A stretch of 64,000 nucleotides of DNA from Lunularia cruciata (GCA_948567375.1 OX419756.1:15877001-15941000); one strand, 5' to 3'. Counted from the first letter of the stretch, positions 22,581-32,972 are shown. A program made the numbers and translations. The notes: generated by a model not told the origin, from the sequence alone.

Positions 22581-23141
22581 CTTACTATTTGGGAGGCCAT
22601 AGTTGAGAGCAACACGCACAACTGATCAATGGTACAAATAATACTTGAGGATTGGGCCATCAAACCATAGAGTCACAATTTCATGCGACTAACACCAACA
22701 ACACTTCACATTTAGATACACCATCTTTTGATTCTAGCGAATCAAATTCTGAAGAATGAGCTTCAGGTGTGGACACAAGCATGGAAGAGGAGAGTTCCAC
22801 GGAGGAGGATGAATTTAAATTGGATTCAGATGTGTATCCCTTGTGTGCTATGGATTTTGCACCTGAGCCATAGGTTTTAAAGTACCCAGAAAAATCACCA
22901 TTGACACTTGAGGAGATAAAGAGGAGGTTATCTACCCTCAAGTATGGTCCAAATGTTACCAAGGAGGAGAAGGTGATATTTGAGGAGATTTTTTGCAAGT
23001 TCATCCGCATGTTTGCTTTCAATTACAAGGATCTGAAGGAAGTCACCTTGGAGGAGCACAAGATTGAGGTGGAGTCACATGCAAGACCAGTCTACCAAAA
23101 GCAACGTTGCATTAGCCCACCAATAGCTTTGGCTGTGAAGC
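22581..23141 (+). pseudogene. Family-2 gypsy fragment: protease end, acidic linker, RT start
   Basis: The plus strand reads GRP*LRATRTTDQWY (end of protease), an Asp/Glu/Ser-rich linker (DTSMEEESSTEEDEF...), then TLEEIKRRLSTLKYGPNVTK, FEEIFCKFIRMFAFNYKDLK and VTLEEHKIEVESHARPVYQK. These match element B2 residue by residue with few changes. It is cut at 23141 by an abrupt join to an inverted family-2 sequence. Confidence 0.8.
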
Positions 23142-23149
23142 AAAGGACA

Positions 23150-23661
23150 ACCAATCACTCCACTTCACTCATGTCCTTTTAGAAGTCCTTCCAATCCACA
23201 AACCTCACACAACTCCTTGGTCTTAGATCTACTCTCTCCCAATCTTGGTGAAGAAGGTCCAACATGCAAACCCAAGTCAAGTAAGCCTCCCCTTTGCCTC
23301 AATCTCTTGCTCTCCAAGGTCAATGGACATGAGCTTGCCTTATGTCTCTTCCTCACATAAAAAGCACTCAGACTCACTCTTTCCTCCAAGTGGTGTCCAT
23401 TTTTGGATCCTCTCAACACTCTCTCCAAATTCTATTCTAAACTCTCTTTTCCTCAAATCCACCCCTATATTTGCCTCAAAGCCTTGGGGAACCTTGCATA
23501 ACCTTAACTTTCACTCTTGATGACCCTCCATGTTTCCAAGATGAGTCTAAACATTCAAATATGCTTTTTATTGCTCTCACACTCCTCATGCATGACATGT
23601 CAACTTTGTAGAATTGACCCTTTGTCAAAATATCACTCACATCTCTCAACAAGTTTGTCAC
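23150..23661 (-). pseudogene. Element B1: ORF0 fragment (family 2)
   Basis: On the minus strand this shows the two overlapping pieces seen in other family-2 copies: the upstream frame (ISxxxDILTKGQFYKVDMSC...SSWKHGGSSRVKVKVMQGSP) and the downstream frame (KRHKASSCPLTLESKRLRQR, LHVGPSSPRLGESRSKTKEL, CEVCGLEGLLKGHE). The first CCHC knuckle is broken (AFYVRKRHKASSC). It belongs to the family-2 element whose leader and 5' LTR lie at 34816-36095, on the far side of the G/C insertion. Confidence 0.7.
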
Positions 23662-23745
23662 AATCCTGTGAAATTTTGCAAACTTGATTATACCTTTAGG
23701 ATGTCTCTCCCTACAAAATTTCAGATCTTTTCATTGAGCCATTTG
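23662..23745 (-). other. Element B1: leader remnant up to the G insertion
   Basis: CATTGAGCCATTTGGCC ends at 23745. In element B2 the same sequence continues without interruption into TAGACACCTTTCTATTC, which here resumes at 34816. The family-1 DNA between the two is therefore an insertion into B1. Confidence 0.75.
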
Positions 23746-25591
23746 GCCTTTTTTTGTTTTTTTTAAGTTTTAAAGAAGAAGCGCGTTGGTAAAGCCAAAG
23801 GCGGGCTAAATTTAAAATGTGAAGAATCGTTGTTTAGTATAAACCCAAAGTTGACCTTGTGTCAAGTCCAAAGGACTTGGGTTGGACAAGATGAAATACA
23901 AAGATGAGTACTTTGCATCAAGTAGCACAACCTGATCCAAAGATCCTATAACAAACTCCGCCAATCAAGAAAATATGTGGGAAGAAAGTGACTACCTCGG
24001 GACCAAGATGTTCTTGAAATTGATAGGAAAGAAATTCACAGAATTGGTGAGTGACATGGAGAAGTGACTGAAGAATGACTGATCAGCAAAGGACTTTAAA
24101 ATTGAGATTTCCACAAGGAAGCGCTGCAATGTCTAGATGTTACCCTGTTCTTATTAGAGTTGACCCAAAGGAATGCAAATTTTCAATACACAAGAGAAGT
24201 GGATTAAAATCTTCGGTTTGATCTTTCATAAGCAAAGAGTGAGAAAGCACATGATGGCCCCAAAAGTGAGTATGAAAAGTGTGGTGAGGGGTCTTGCAAT
24301 GTGTAGGTTAGATGTAGTGGTGAGGATTAAGGTCGTATCGAGACTTTGTATCACCTTCCTGGCATGGAATTAGAATTTAGCTTTCTTGTGGCAAGGATTT
24401 CCATGAGTGATTGCAAGGATGAGTTGAAGCATGAAGGGAAGAGAGGAAACCCAACTAGATGGACTGAGTTGGATTGGTGATTAGTCTTGGGTAGAGAAGT
24501 AGGAGAGGTAGGAGGTATCACCTTCTATCGGAAGTGTGATGTGTCGGAAGAAACTTTCAAGGTTAGGAATTCTTTTAATCGACCGTGCACTAAGAATGGA
24601 TATAAGGTGGATAGTTATAAAGACCCAATGCAAAGATGGATCATGAGCGTGATGATGCTATGCTCAAGCCAAAGCAAACCACCTATGTCATGATGCAACA
24701 AGCAATATTCTTTCACTAGATGCTTGCAAGAGAAGTGGTGGATTGGGCAAAGTGTCTGCACCAACGTGTGGGGAAAATGATTATGGGTTGGAGAATGGAT
24801 ATACAACCTCACTAGTTTGTACCCTTTGCAGCTCACTTCTACTTTGGGCTAAATCTGCTAACTTTGGAGGAGAGAAGTAGAATGTGATCTCACTTTCACC
24901 CAAATTTGCACAAGGAAGTGAATGCAGATGAATGTTATTACATGGAGCGGTTTGTGAAGGGGATGAGTATTACATGAAGAGTGGGAAGAGACAATAGAAG
25001 TAGTGGATATCCCCATGCCCAGAAAGAAAAGTAGACCTCAAGGACAAATTGCATCAATGCATCCGTAAAAGATACAAAAGCTTAACCCGAAGCTAGTGTT
25101 GGTAGAAGTGAAGTGTCAACTTTGGAGGAGGAATCAGAAGGAGAAACTGAGTCAAAGGGAGGAGCCTTTGAAGGAGAAGAAGAGTTCAAAATGCAGTGAG
25201 GAATTGAGCAGTGGCAGTGAAGTTGAAGTCCAACAATTGGAGGAAGGGTTGTGGAAGCAGAGAAGCCAAGTTTGAAGATGTCAACAATTGAGCATGAGCG
25301 TGAGATGGAAGAAGGGGGAGTCTTGGTATGTCCAGTAAGTATTAGGGAGAAGAGAAGTGCTCACGTCATTGTTGGACCAAGTAAGGTTGCCTCCAAGGAG
25401 GAAGAGAACCTGGATGAAGAAACCTTGAAGATACAAAGATCGCATCTTTGGGATAAGGCACCAATCAAAGAATTACCTGCCAAGGGTAGAGGCAATGGCA
25501 AGAAGTGTCATGGAGTGGAGTATTTGTCAAAGGTTGTATGTTGGCTATTGGTGTTTTTGCAGCAAAAGAAGGTGGAGATGGCAAGTGCTAA
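23746..25591 (+). repeat. Element G: left half of a family-1 solo LTR
   Basis: It begins TTTTTTTGTTTTTTTTAAG, aligning with about base 13 of the intact LTR; the first TGTGG...CACA bases are lost. It continues through the N-terminal LTR-ORF domain and stops at 25591, where the intact LTR of element C begins. The missing remainder is found at 33001-34813. The two halves sum to about 3.66 kb, close to a full LTR. Confidence 0.7.
24173..25591 (+). pseudogene. LTR-ORF, N-terminal part in element G (decayed)
   Basis: The pieces CRLDVVVRIKVVSRLCITFLAWN, TKNGYKVDSYKDPMQRW, FAAHFYFGLNLLTLEE, SHFHPNLHKEVNADE and HGVEYLSKVVCWLLVFLQQKK follow the order of the LTR-ORF in element C with many stops and frameshifts. 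It has TAG after AWN, as in C. It is interrupted at 25591 by element C. Confidence 0.6.
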
Positions 25592-25704
25592 TGTGGTGCT
25601 CACTTTATTTGTTTTTTTTCAAAATAAAGAAGAAGAAGTGTATAGAGAAGTCGGATTGTGCCTGTATGGCCAAAGAAGGCAAAGAAAAGAGTCTTTGGGA
25701 TGAA

Positions 25705-25728
25705 ACCCAAAGTAAAGTGACTTTGGGT
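25705..25728. promoter_or_regulatory. Perfect 9-bp hairpin ACCCAAAGT...ACTTTGGGT in LTR U3
   Basis: ACCCAAAGT (25705-25713), loop AAAGTG, ACTTTGGGT (25720-25728). Further ACCCAAAG/CTTTGGGT motifs follow within 120 bp. Related copies occur at the same LTR position in A (about 22440-22470) and D (58800-59260). It could be a paired binding site for an LTR-regulating factor or an RNA stem; neither is shown. Confidence 0.6.
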
Positions 25729-25951
25729 CATAAGGCAAAGTACTTAGAAATTCCCTGTCAGCATACAACCCAAAGTAAATTGTCTTCGTATTGGGGGGAG
25801 CTCAACCCAAGGCGAAGACAGTCTAACAACCTTTCGTCGGGGCGAGAAATTCAAGAAGGGACCGTTCAAAGATCGGTAGCCCATACGCGCAAAGGTTGAT
25901 TGACAGTGACAGGTGCATGCAGGAGGTGTGATTTCTTAGTAGAAACTCAAA

Positions 25952-28583
25952 GTGAAGAAAGACGAAGAAGCACAACTCTATAAAAATCAAACTCGCAATG
26001 ATGAAATGTCGAGTGATTTTCCTTTGCCGTTGAGAAGTTGTCTTGCAGGTGATCGTGGGAAGGGAAATAGAGTTGGAATCGCATTAGTGCATAAGGGAGA
26101 AGTCGCAAGAGTGAAATCAAGAGATAGTGAGAAGGCAGAAGAGATGGGAGGAGGAAAGAAGAACTCTGAATTTGTAGTGAGAAATCATGCAATTTGGAGG
26201 TTAGATGTGATCGCTAGGATCAAAGTCTTGAGCCAACTTCAGATCACTTTCTTGGCATGGAAATAGAATGTGAGCTTTCCAGGTTTCATGACAGACATCA
26301 TCGAGAGCAAGTGTCTCGATGGACCCGAGGAAGAAGGGAAGAGAGGAAATCCGGCTCGCTGGACAGAGTCAGATTGGAGACTCGTACTCGGGAAGGAAGC
26401 AGGCTCAGAGCAGGGGGCCACGTTCTTGGAGAAGGGAGAGATAGCTCAAGAAACCCAGGAAGTGAGAGATGCATTCTTGTCAAAGCGGACAAAGAATGGG
26501 TACAAAGTTGAGAGCTACAAAGACCCTATGAAGAGAGGAATTGTGAGTGCACTGATGGCTATCTTGAAGCAGGAGAGAACCACTTATGTGATGAAACACC
26601 AAGCGGTGTTCTTTCACAAGTTATTTGCAGGAGAACCGATCAATTGGGCGAGGTGTTTCCACGAGAGAATGAGGCAGATGGTGTGGAATTTGCAGGATAA
26701 ATCGCCTCCACACTACATCATGCCGTTTGCAGCGCATTTCTACCTCGGGCTAAATTTGCTGAACTCGGCGGAGTGAACTCGGATGGTGTCGCACTTCCAT
26801 CCTGATTTGCAAAAGGAGGTCAATGTCGAGGAGCAGCAATACATCTTGCAAATCAAGAGCACCAACAACTACTACACAAAGACAGGGAAGAACATGGAGG
26901 CCGCAATGAGTACCCCAAATACGAAGAAGAGAAGCCGGCAAGGCAAAGCCAAAGACACAAAGAAACCTCAAAAGACACGGAGAGGCAACCCAAGGCAAGG
27001 TATGGTGGTGATCGAGTCAGAGGATGAAGACTCGGAAGGTGATGCCGAGCTTAAGACTGAAGACTCAGAACACGAGGAGGAGCCTGAGCTAACACTGAAA
27101 AGTGGAGATACGAGTAGCGACAGCAATGAAGGAGGAGAAATGACATCGGCGCCGGTGGCTGCAAAAGAAGAATACAAAGAAGAAGAAGTGCAGGCAAAAA
27201 TTGAAGCCGAAGACAATACACTGTTGGAAGACAAAGTAACTGTGCCTGAAGAGAAGAAGATTGCCGTACAAAGAGGAGTTTGCTCGAGACGAAAGGTGAA
27301 GTATGAAGCGGGTCTGAGTACGGTGAAGGAAGAAGCACATGAAAGCTCAGGAAATGAGGCATCTATTCCGATACGACGATTGCAGCAAAGAAGGCAAGTA
27401 TCGGAAGAAGAAGAGGTAAAGAAGGAGGTCACTCCGCAGGTTGAAGTAGTTGCCAATGATGGAGTGGAGTACCTGCAAGAAGTGGTGTGCCCCTTGTTAG
27501 TAAAGCTAGAGTACCAAAAGAAGGAGATGCAGTTGATTTGTCCAGAGGTGAAGATTGTGTTGCAAGTATTAGCAAGGCTGGAAGAAGAAAACTTGGAGTT
27601 GAAGAAGAGTCTAACCCAAGGTGAGGAAGAAAGAGAAGTATTGCGAGTGGAGGCAGTAGTGAGAAGTCAGGTAATTGAAGACCTGAAGAGCAAAGTAAAT
27701 TATCAAGAGGATCTTGTGAAGAAAAGTGACATAGCAAGGGAGAGACAAGTAGATGAGTATGAGATCTTGAAGCAACAGTTTGCTGATTCAAGAGTAGAGG
27801 TTATCCATTCTATGGCAAGAGTAGCTGCAAAGGATCAGGAGCTCAATACGGTGATGGAGAGTGTCGAGGAGAAGAAGCAACTCTAGCAACAAGAGTTGGC
27901 GGCACGATATAGAGAAGATAGATTACAAGAGTTACTTCGTAATCAAGAGGAGAGAGTTGTCCAGAAGGAGAAGGAGAAGGAGTCAGTGAAAGCCAAGTTC
28001 AAGGCGGAGTTGGCAATGTACCGAGAGGATTGGCTTGCAGATCTGGAACGTGAAAGAAAGATGAGATTTGAGCCTTTGAAGGAGATAGTCCTCCGGATGA
28101 ATGCAATGTTAAGTACAAAGGCCAACATTTGGATTGAAGAGACGAGGCTACACAAGTTGAAGTTGTTGGTGCAGGAGACGAGGCAAAGACAAGCGAAGGA
28201 CACGGATTTGAATGCCTTGTTAATTAGTCTCAGAACTCGTGTAGACTGAAAGATTTTAGAGGTAGAGGATAATATTTCAATTAGATTAGACTTAGTGAAA
28301 ATAAAGATAGAAAAACTTTGGAAACATATTAGAGAAAAACCCGAAGTAGATAACATAGGAGTACAAATGTCTTCAGAATTACCAGTGGAGACATTAGAGA
28401 AGAGTGGGTTGAGAGATGTTAGATAGATTACCCACTAGTGAAATTTCAGATCAGGCAAGAGAATTGTTGGAACTGGTAGAAGAAGTAGAAGATATGAAAC
28501 TTGAGGAAAGAGTAGTAGGAAGTAAGATTACTTCGGGTTCGGGTTTGAAAGCCAATGATGAAGTAGACATCGGATTGGATTAG
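25952..28583 (+). pseudogene. LTR-encoded protein (LTR-ORF) of element C: N-terminal domain plus long coiled coil
   Basis: One frame runs from 25952 to about 28420 broken only by TAG (26264), TGA (26774), TAG (27884) and TGA (28247). A shift of frame then leads to the end EVDIGLD at 28583, for about 870 codons in all. The N-terminal 270 residues form a compact domain (NHAIWRLDVIARIKVLSQ, SFPGFMTDIIESKCLDGP, WTESDWRLVLGKE, TKNGYKVESYKDPMKRG, FFHKLFAGEPINWARCFHER, YIMPFAAHFYLGLNLL). An NLS-like basic stretch follows (TKKRSRQGKAKDTKKPQ), then an acidic segment and 400 residues of Glu/Lys-rich coiled coil. I do not recognise the family; a distant link to the plant putative-transposon-protein domain found with some gypsy elements is possible but unproven. 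It lies entirely inside the LTR, upstream of gag. No signal peptide or membrane span is visible. Confidence 0.75.
25979..25986 (+). promoter_or_regulatory. TATA-like box in LTR of element C
   Basis: CTCTATAAAAATC lies about 390 bp inside the LTR, 20-30 bases before an ATGATGAAATG cluster in the LTR-ORF frame. It is conserved in position with element A. If used, transcription would begin upstream of most of the LTR-ORF, placing it first on the genomic RNA. Confidence 0.5.
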
Positions 28584-29376
28584 TAATAGTTTTGAGATTT
28601 GAAGAGGCAGATATGAAGGAGTGCATTCGGATCTATAGGTTAGAAGAGTTGTTGTAGAATGGTATAGTTGTTAGAACTGTCGATTTGTTCACTATTTAAG
28701 AGTGGCATTCGTAGAGAAATGGTGTTCAGTGCTCATTATTTTTGAGAATAGATAAAGCAAAGTGCTATGAAGCAGTGCTTGTTGCTTAAGCTTGATTCCG
28801 AGTATCAGCTTTGTAATTGTGTTTGTGAGTGTTTGAAGAAATTTGAAGTGCAAGTCAGTGTATTTGTTGGATGTTGGATTCCACAGCCTTGATCTTCATT
28901 CTGTGTGTTTGATCCTGAGTGAAGTGCAATTGGAGCAATGCCTTGACAGATCTGAGAGGAATTGTAGTGTTGATAGTATTCTGCATTTGTGAGTATAGGG
29001 CGAGGTTGATGTGAAGCAATTTCAATCAAGGAAGTTGTGCCTTTAGTGGAGGGTTGGAACACAATTCTGAGGCAAAGTTGTTTTGCAGTGAAGTGCCATT
29101 TTTGGGAGAGCCTGAATCATCACAATCAAGATTGTTTGGAAAGATTTGATGGAGTTGTGATTATGGAGTGTTAATTTGTGACAAGACTACGAGTCAGTGC
29201 TTGTTACTCTCTTCTGGGTGTGGTTTCTACCTGAGAGACTAAAGAAGAACTCAAGAAGAACTAAAATTGTTACTTTGCTTTGTATTTGACCAATTCTGAC
29301 TTGTATCTCTGCGGGAACAAACTTTACTTACTTGATTACCGCAAAAGTGATATTTGCAGGGTTGTCACATGATTTT

Positions 29377-29396
29377 TGGCACCGCTGCCAGGGATA
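29377..29396 (+). promoter_or_regulatory. Element C primer-binding site (tRNA-Asp-like)
   Basis: TGGCACCGCTGCCAGGGATA, 7 bases after the LTR end. It differs from the plant tRNA-Asp complement used by Athila-type elements (TGGCGCCGTTGCCGGGGA, recalled from memory) at three of the first 18 positions. This fixes the LTR 3' boundary and the element's orientation. Confidence 0.75.
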
Positions 29397-31616
29397 CAAA
29401 TCTCGGAAGGGGAAGAATACAAAGCCAAATTTGAAACTAGGTATCAATGCAATATGAATGTCTGCATCAAGAGAACAACGGGAAGAGAGAGCTCAAAGAC
29501 GAGCACTTCAGCGTGAAGAAGACATGTCTGAACGTCCGATCCACTCTTGACAAAACTGAATGAGAGGCATTGGACTTTCAACTCCTTCACAAAGTGCAAG
29601 AAGCCCTACGAGAACTTGACCACAAGAAATGTGAAGGCGGTTGGCAAGGCTACTTCGCATCTCCCTCTTTGTCCAAGAAGAAGAAAGAATCAAGTGGGCA
29701 AACATATGCATTGCGGCTCAGTACACCGACTTCCCCTAGAGCTATAAAGGAAGTTGTGTCCTTGAAGAACTTTGTTCAAGAAAAGACAACATGAACACTT
29801 ACTGAAGACGAGTGTCAACATCTTCTATGAACAATTCCTTGGTTGTCCTGAAGGAATTTTGAAGAACCAATCAAAGGTGTTGATCCTGGATCTTCCACTC
29901 GGGTTGAAGTTGACACCCTCATAGCAAAAATTGTTGATGAAGACCCCACCTTGAATTTGACAAATTGGAACCCTTGGGCTGACAACACGGCGTCGATACC
30001 AGCCAATCCTTCAGTTCCATCAAGTTCAGCACTACCTCAGCCGGTCCTAGTGCATTGAACGATGACTTTGTTGCCTGTCACCCAACACGCCTATCAAAAG
30101 TACAAGGGGACAGAACAAGACAAAGACCCCGATGAATTCATCAAAGAATTTGAAGTCATCTCCTTTGCTAACAAGGAGCATGACTCGGCGGATCGACTGA
30201 GAATTTTCCCAAGTTTGCTCCGAAAGAAAGCTCAGAGCTGGTACACCCATGTGACCCAGAAGGGGTTCGTACCAGTGGACTGGGTAGACTTGAGAAACAA
30301 CTTCCTGGAACAATTCCGAGAGGTTGATTACGACACAAGTGTCTTCACGGCACTCAATGATTTAGACCGAGGCAAGAAGGAGAAGAGAGAGAGACTACTC
30401 TGAGCGGTTCATGGCCCTATTGAACCGAGTTCCCAAGCAATTGGGGGTGGTGGGTTACTCCGATGCCCAAGCCATTACCTGGTTCCTCGGGGGACTTTCA
30501 CCAGAGATACGAATCTTTGCAAGGGAGAGGAACGTAACTTCCCTTGACAAAGTACTCAAACATGTTGCTCGTTACATGGCGGCCCACTCTCACTCTGCCG
30601 GTAACAAGAGAAATCAGGAGATGAAAGGCAAGAAGCCCAAACGGAGAGCTTTGCGTAGTACATCCCCTTCTTTGGACAAATACTCCACGTCTTTGAGCCC
30701 TTCTTTGGAATCCAAAGAAGAATCAAAGCCAAGACGAGTCAGAAGATGTGGAGGCAAGAAACCAGTGACTCCTCCAGCGAAGAGTGTAAATAAGGCGGAT
30801 ACCAAGCTGGATGCCCTCATCAAGGAGTTTTTGGATTTCAAGATCCAGATAATTGGGGCCAAAGACAGAAGGAAGGCCCCAGCATTTGGGAGATTGAATG
30901 TATGGTGCACCGCATGTGGAAAATCAGGCCACGCAAACACAGAATGCAATACTCGTAATGCATTCCCGGTGCAACAAATTGATTGGGTTCCGGGATGGAA
31001 CCAAGACGAGGACAAAGAGGCTGTGTACCAAACGCAAAAAGTACAGCCTCAAGCGAGCACATCGTACCAAGGTCCAAGGTTTGGACCAAGGGAGTATAAC
31101 CCCAATGCTCCTCCATGAAGACCACCGATGAGAAATCAGAATCGCCCTCTGAATGTTGCACCGAGAGCCTGTTATAGTTGTGGCTCGATGAGACATTGGT
31201 CTCCAAACTGTCCCAAGCCAAGAAGGCAAATTGGGTACCTTCCCCTGTGCAACAATTGTAAAGGATCGGGGCATACAGGCAACCAATGTCCTCACCCACC
31301 GAACCCGAACCCGCCTGTAAAGTATGTACAGACCCCCGCTGAGCATGCAGCACTTCAGCCAAAGGGGGATACTAATGTAAATTGTATCACTCTTGAGGAA
31401 GAAAGACCTCAAGAACGGAGTCCGGCCTCGGAAGGAGAATGGCCGGACCTTGAAATTTTGAAAGTTGAGACATGCTCCAGCAAGAAGAAGAGTGATCCCA
31501 AAGAACTGAGTATGACCTCGTCGTCTTCCAGAAAGGCGAAGAGACTGCGCCCAAAGGCAATTCTTTCTGCCAAGGAGGAAAAGATCCTTGCAAAAGCCAA
31601 AGCTAAAGCCTTGTAG
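29397..31616 (+). pseudogene. Element C gag with three zinc knuckles (broken)
   Basis: A likely start is the ATG at 29454 (MSASREQREERAQRRALQRE). The N-terminal part is frameshifted near 29550. The Retrotrans_gag capsid domain is clear: DPDEFIKEFEVISFANKE, LLRKKAQSWYTHVTQKG, WVDLRNNFLEQFREVDYDTS, then after a frameshift near 30405 AITWFLGGLSPEIRIFARER. Three CX2CX4HX4C knuckles follow: CTACGKSGHANTEC, CYSCGSMRHWSPNC and CNNCKGSGHTGNQC, with an in-frame TGA at 31116 between the first and second. Three knuckles is more than the usual one or two in gypsy gag. It would package genomic RNA in a cytoplasmic particle. Confidence 0.8.
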
Positions 31617-32600
31617 AAAGAACTAAAGGAGGCACTACTCATGACTCAGGAACTGAGTTTGGAAGAGGAGATGAAGACAAGTCTCCAGTTTTTCCGGCGG
31701 ACATCTGATCCAAAGTAAAGGGTCTGATCCAAGCCGAGGTGGGCCAACCCGAGGAACCTCGGGTTAAGGCCATTAGCAAGCCCGTCACCATTTTGAAGCG
31801 TCCCAAAGTCAAGAGGGAACATGGAGAAACTTCGGAACCAAAGCCGAAGGCAAAGACGGTCAAATTGGGAGGAGTTCTCCAATATGATATTGTAGCAGAT
31901 CTGGCAGCCACAAATGCTAACATTACATTCAAGCAATTGTGGGAAGATAACAAGCTGTACAAGAGGCAGCTGAATTTGGCACTCAAGAAGGTGAGGTCAA
32001 TGTCAAAGAAGGACATGCCTGCTATCTATCATATTGAGCAAGAAGATTTGGGATCTCCTGAGGTAGACACGGAGATTGCAGGGTGCATGATCACATTGAT
32101 ACCCATTGACTCTGGGTCCGGTCTGAACGTCATGACCGAAGATACTGCAAATCAACTCGGGTATCACACGTTTGAACCAACACCCTGAGTGTTGAAGTTT
32201 GCAGACCAAACTAGGAGACGGCCTTTGGGCATGCTATCAAACATCACTACAATCATTGGAGGGGTACCCTTCAAGTTGAACTACATTGTGTTGCAACCAG
32301 TGACAAAGACTGGTTACCCTCTGTTGATCAGAAGACCCTGGTTGTATAGCGCCCAAGTTGTGGTGGACTGGCATCAGCAGAAATTAAGATTCAAGGACAT
32401 CTCGTCCAAAGATCAGAAGTTGGTGATTGTGAGTTGGACAAAAGTTCCCCATCTTGGGGAAACAAGTTCGTCGGAAGAGGAGGACAAATCCAAAGACTCA
32501 TCGTCTTTGTCCTTAGACAAATCCAAAGACAAAGTCCAAGTTAATTACTTGGAATGCTACAAGGTGGATGTTGAAGACAAAGACCCATATGACCTCGCCT
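31617..32600 (+). pseudogene. Element C protease (broken)
   Basis: An aspartic-protease fold of the gypsy type: YDIVADLAATNANITFKQLW upstream, the catalytic triad in PIDSGSGLNVMTEDTA (D-S-G intact), an in-frame TGA at 32186, then TGYPLLIRRPWLYSAQVVVD, matching the usual LLGRPWL segment. An acidic linker (SSSEEEDKSKDSSS...) follows. The protease would cleave the gag-pol polyprotein. Confidence 0.75.
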
Positions 32601-32972
32601 CGGGTGAACCTGACTTGGAGGAAGGGGGTTTGATGGCAGCTCGCCTCGGGTTAAGCCGAGTAAGCTATGTTGAAGGCGTCATCAACCCTGATGACTGTCA
32701 AGATGTTTTATTAACTGAAGGAAAAATTTTGAAAATCTCGAAGATAGTCACTTCGGAGGAGTTGGCAAGATACACTGCCCTGTTTATAGAATTCCAGGAT
32801 GTATTTGCCTGGTCTATTGATCAAATGCCGGGTATTCCACGAGAATCCTGAGAACACCGGATTGATCTGGTTGAAGGTGCAGTTCCGGTTTGGCAGCGGC
32901 AATACTGCCTGAACCTAAAGTACTCGCTATTGTTGAAAGATGAAATCGATAAGTACTTAGGGGCTGGAATTC
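32601..32972 (+). pseudogene. Element C reverse transcriptase, N-terminal stub
   Basis: FIEFQDVFAWSIDQMPGIPR, a TGA at 32849, EHRIDLVEGAVPVWQRQYC and KDEIDKYLGAGI mark the connection and first fingers segment of a gypsy RT. The reading stops at about 32970 where pol is cut; the catalytic core, RNase H and integrase are missing. The same EIDKYL segment continues properly in element E (36780), which shows what has been lost. Confidence 0.75.

Larger units (their letters stand above)
25592..29369 (+). repeat. Element C: complete family-1 5' LTR, 3778 bp
   Basis: It starts TGTGGTGCTCACTTTATTTG at 25592 and ends GGGTTGTCACA at 29369, followed by TGATTTT and a PBS. It contains a 9-bp hairpin near its start, a TATA-like box at 25979 and the LTR-ORF at 25952-28583. 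The last 780 bp match the LTR 3' ends of A, D, E and G, including CTCTTCTGGGTGTGGTTTC and AGAGACTAAAGAAGAACTC. The left flank (25587-25591, GCTAA) is element G. Confidence 0.85.

Noticed and set aside
26968-27791. Long minus-strand open frames rich in Ser/Leu/Cys over the LTR-ORF
   Set aside because: They are antisense shadows of the Glu/Lys-rich coiled coil (GAA/GAG/AAG read backwards gives TTC/CTC/CTT). They have no domain and no conservation in A or G.
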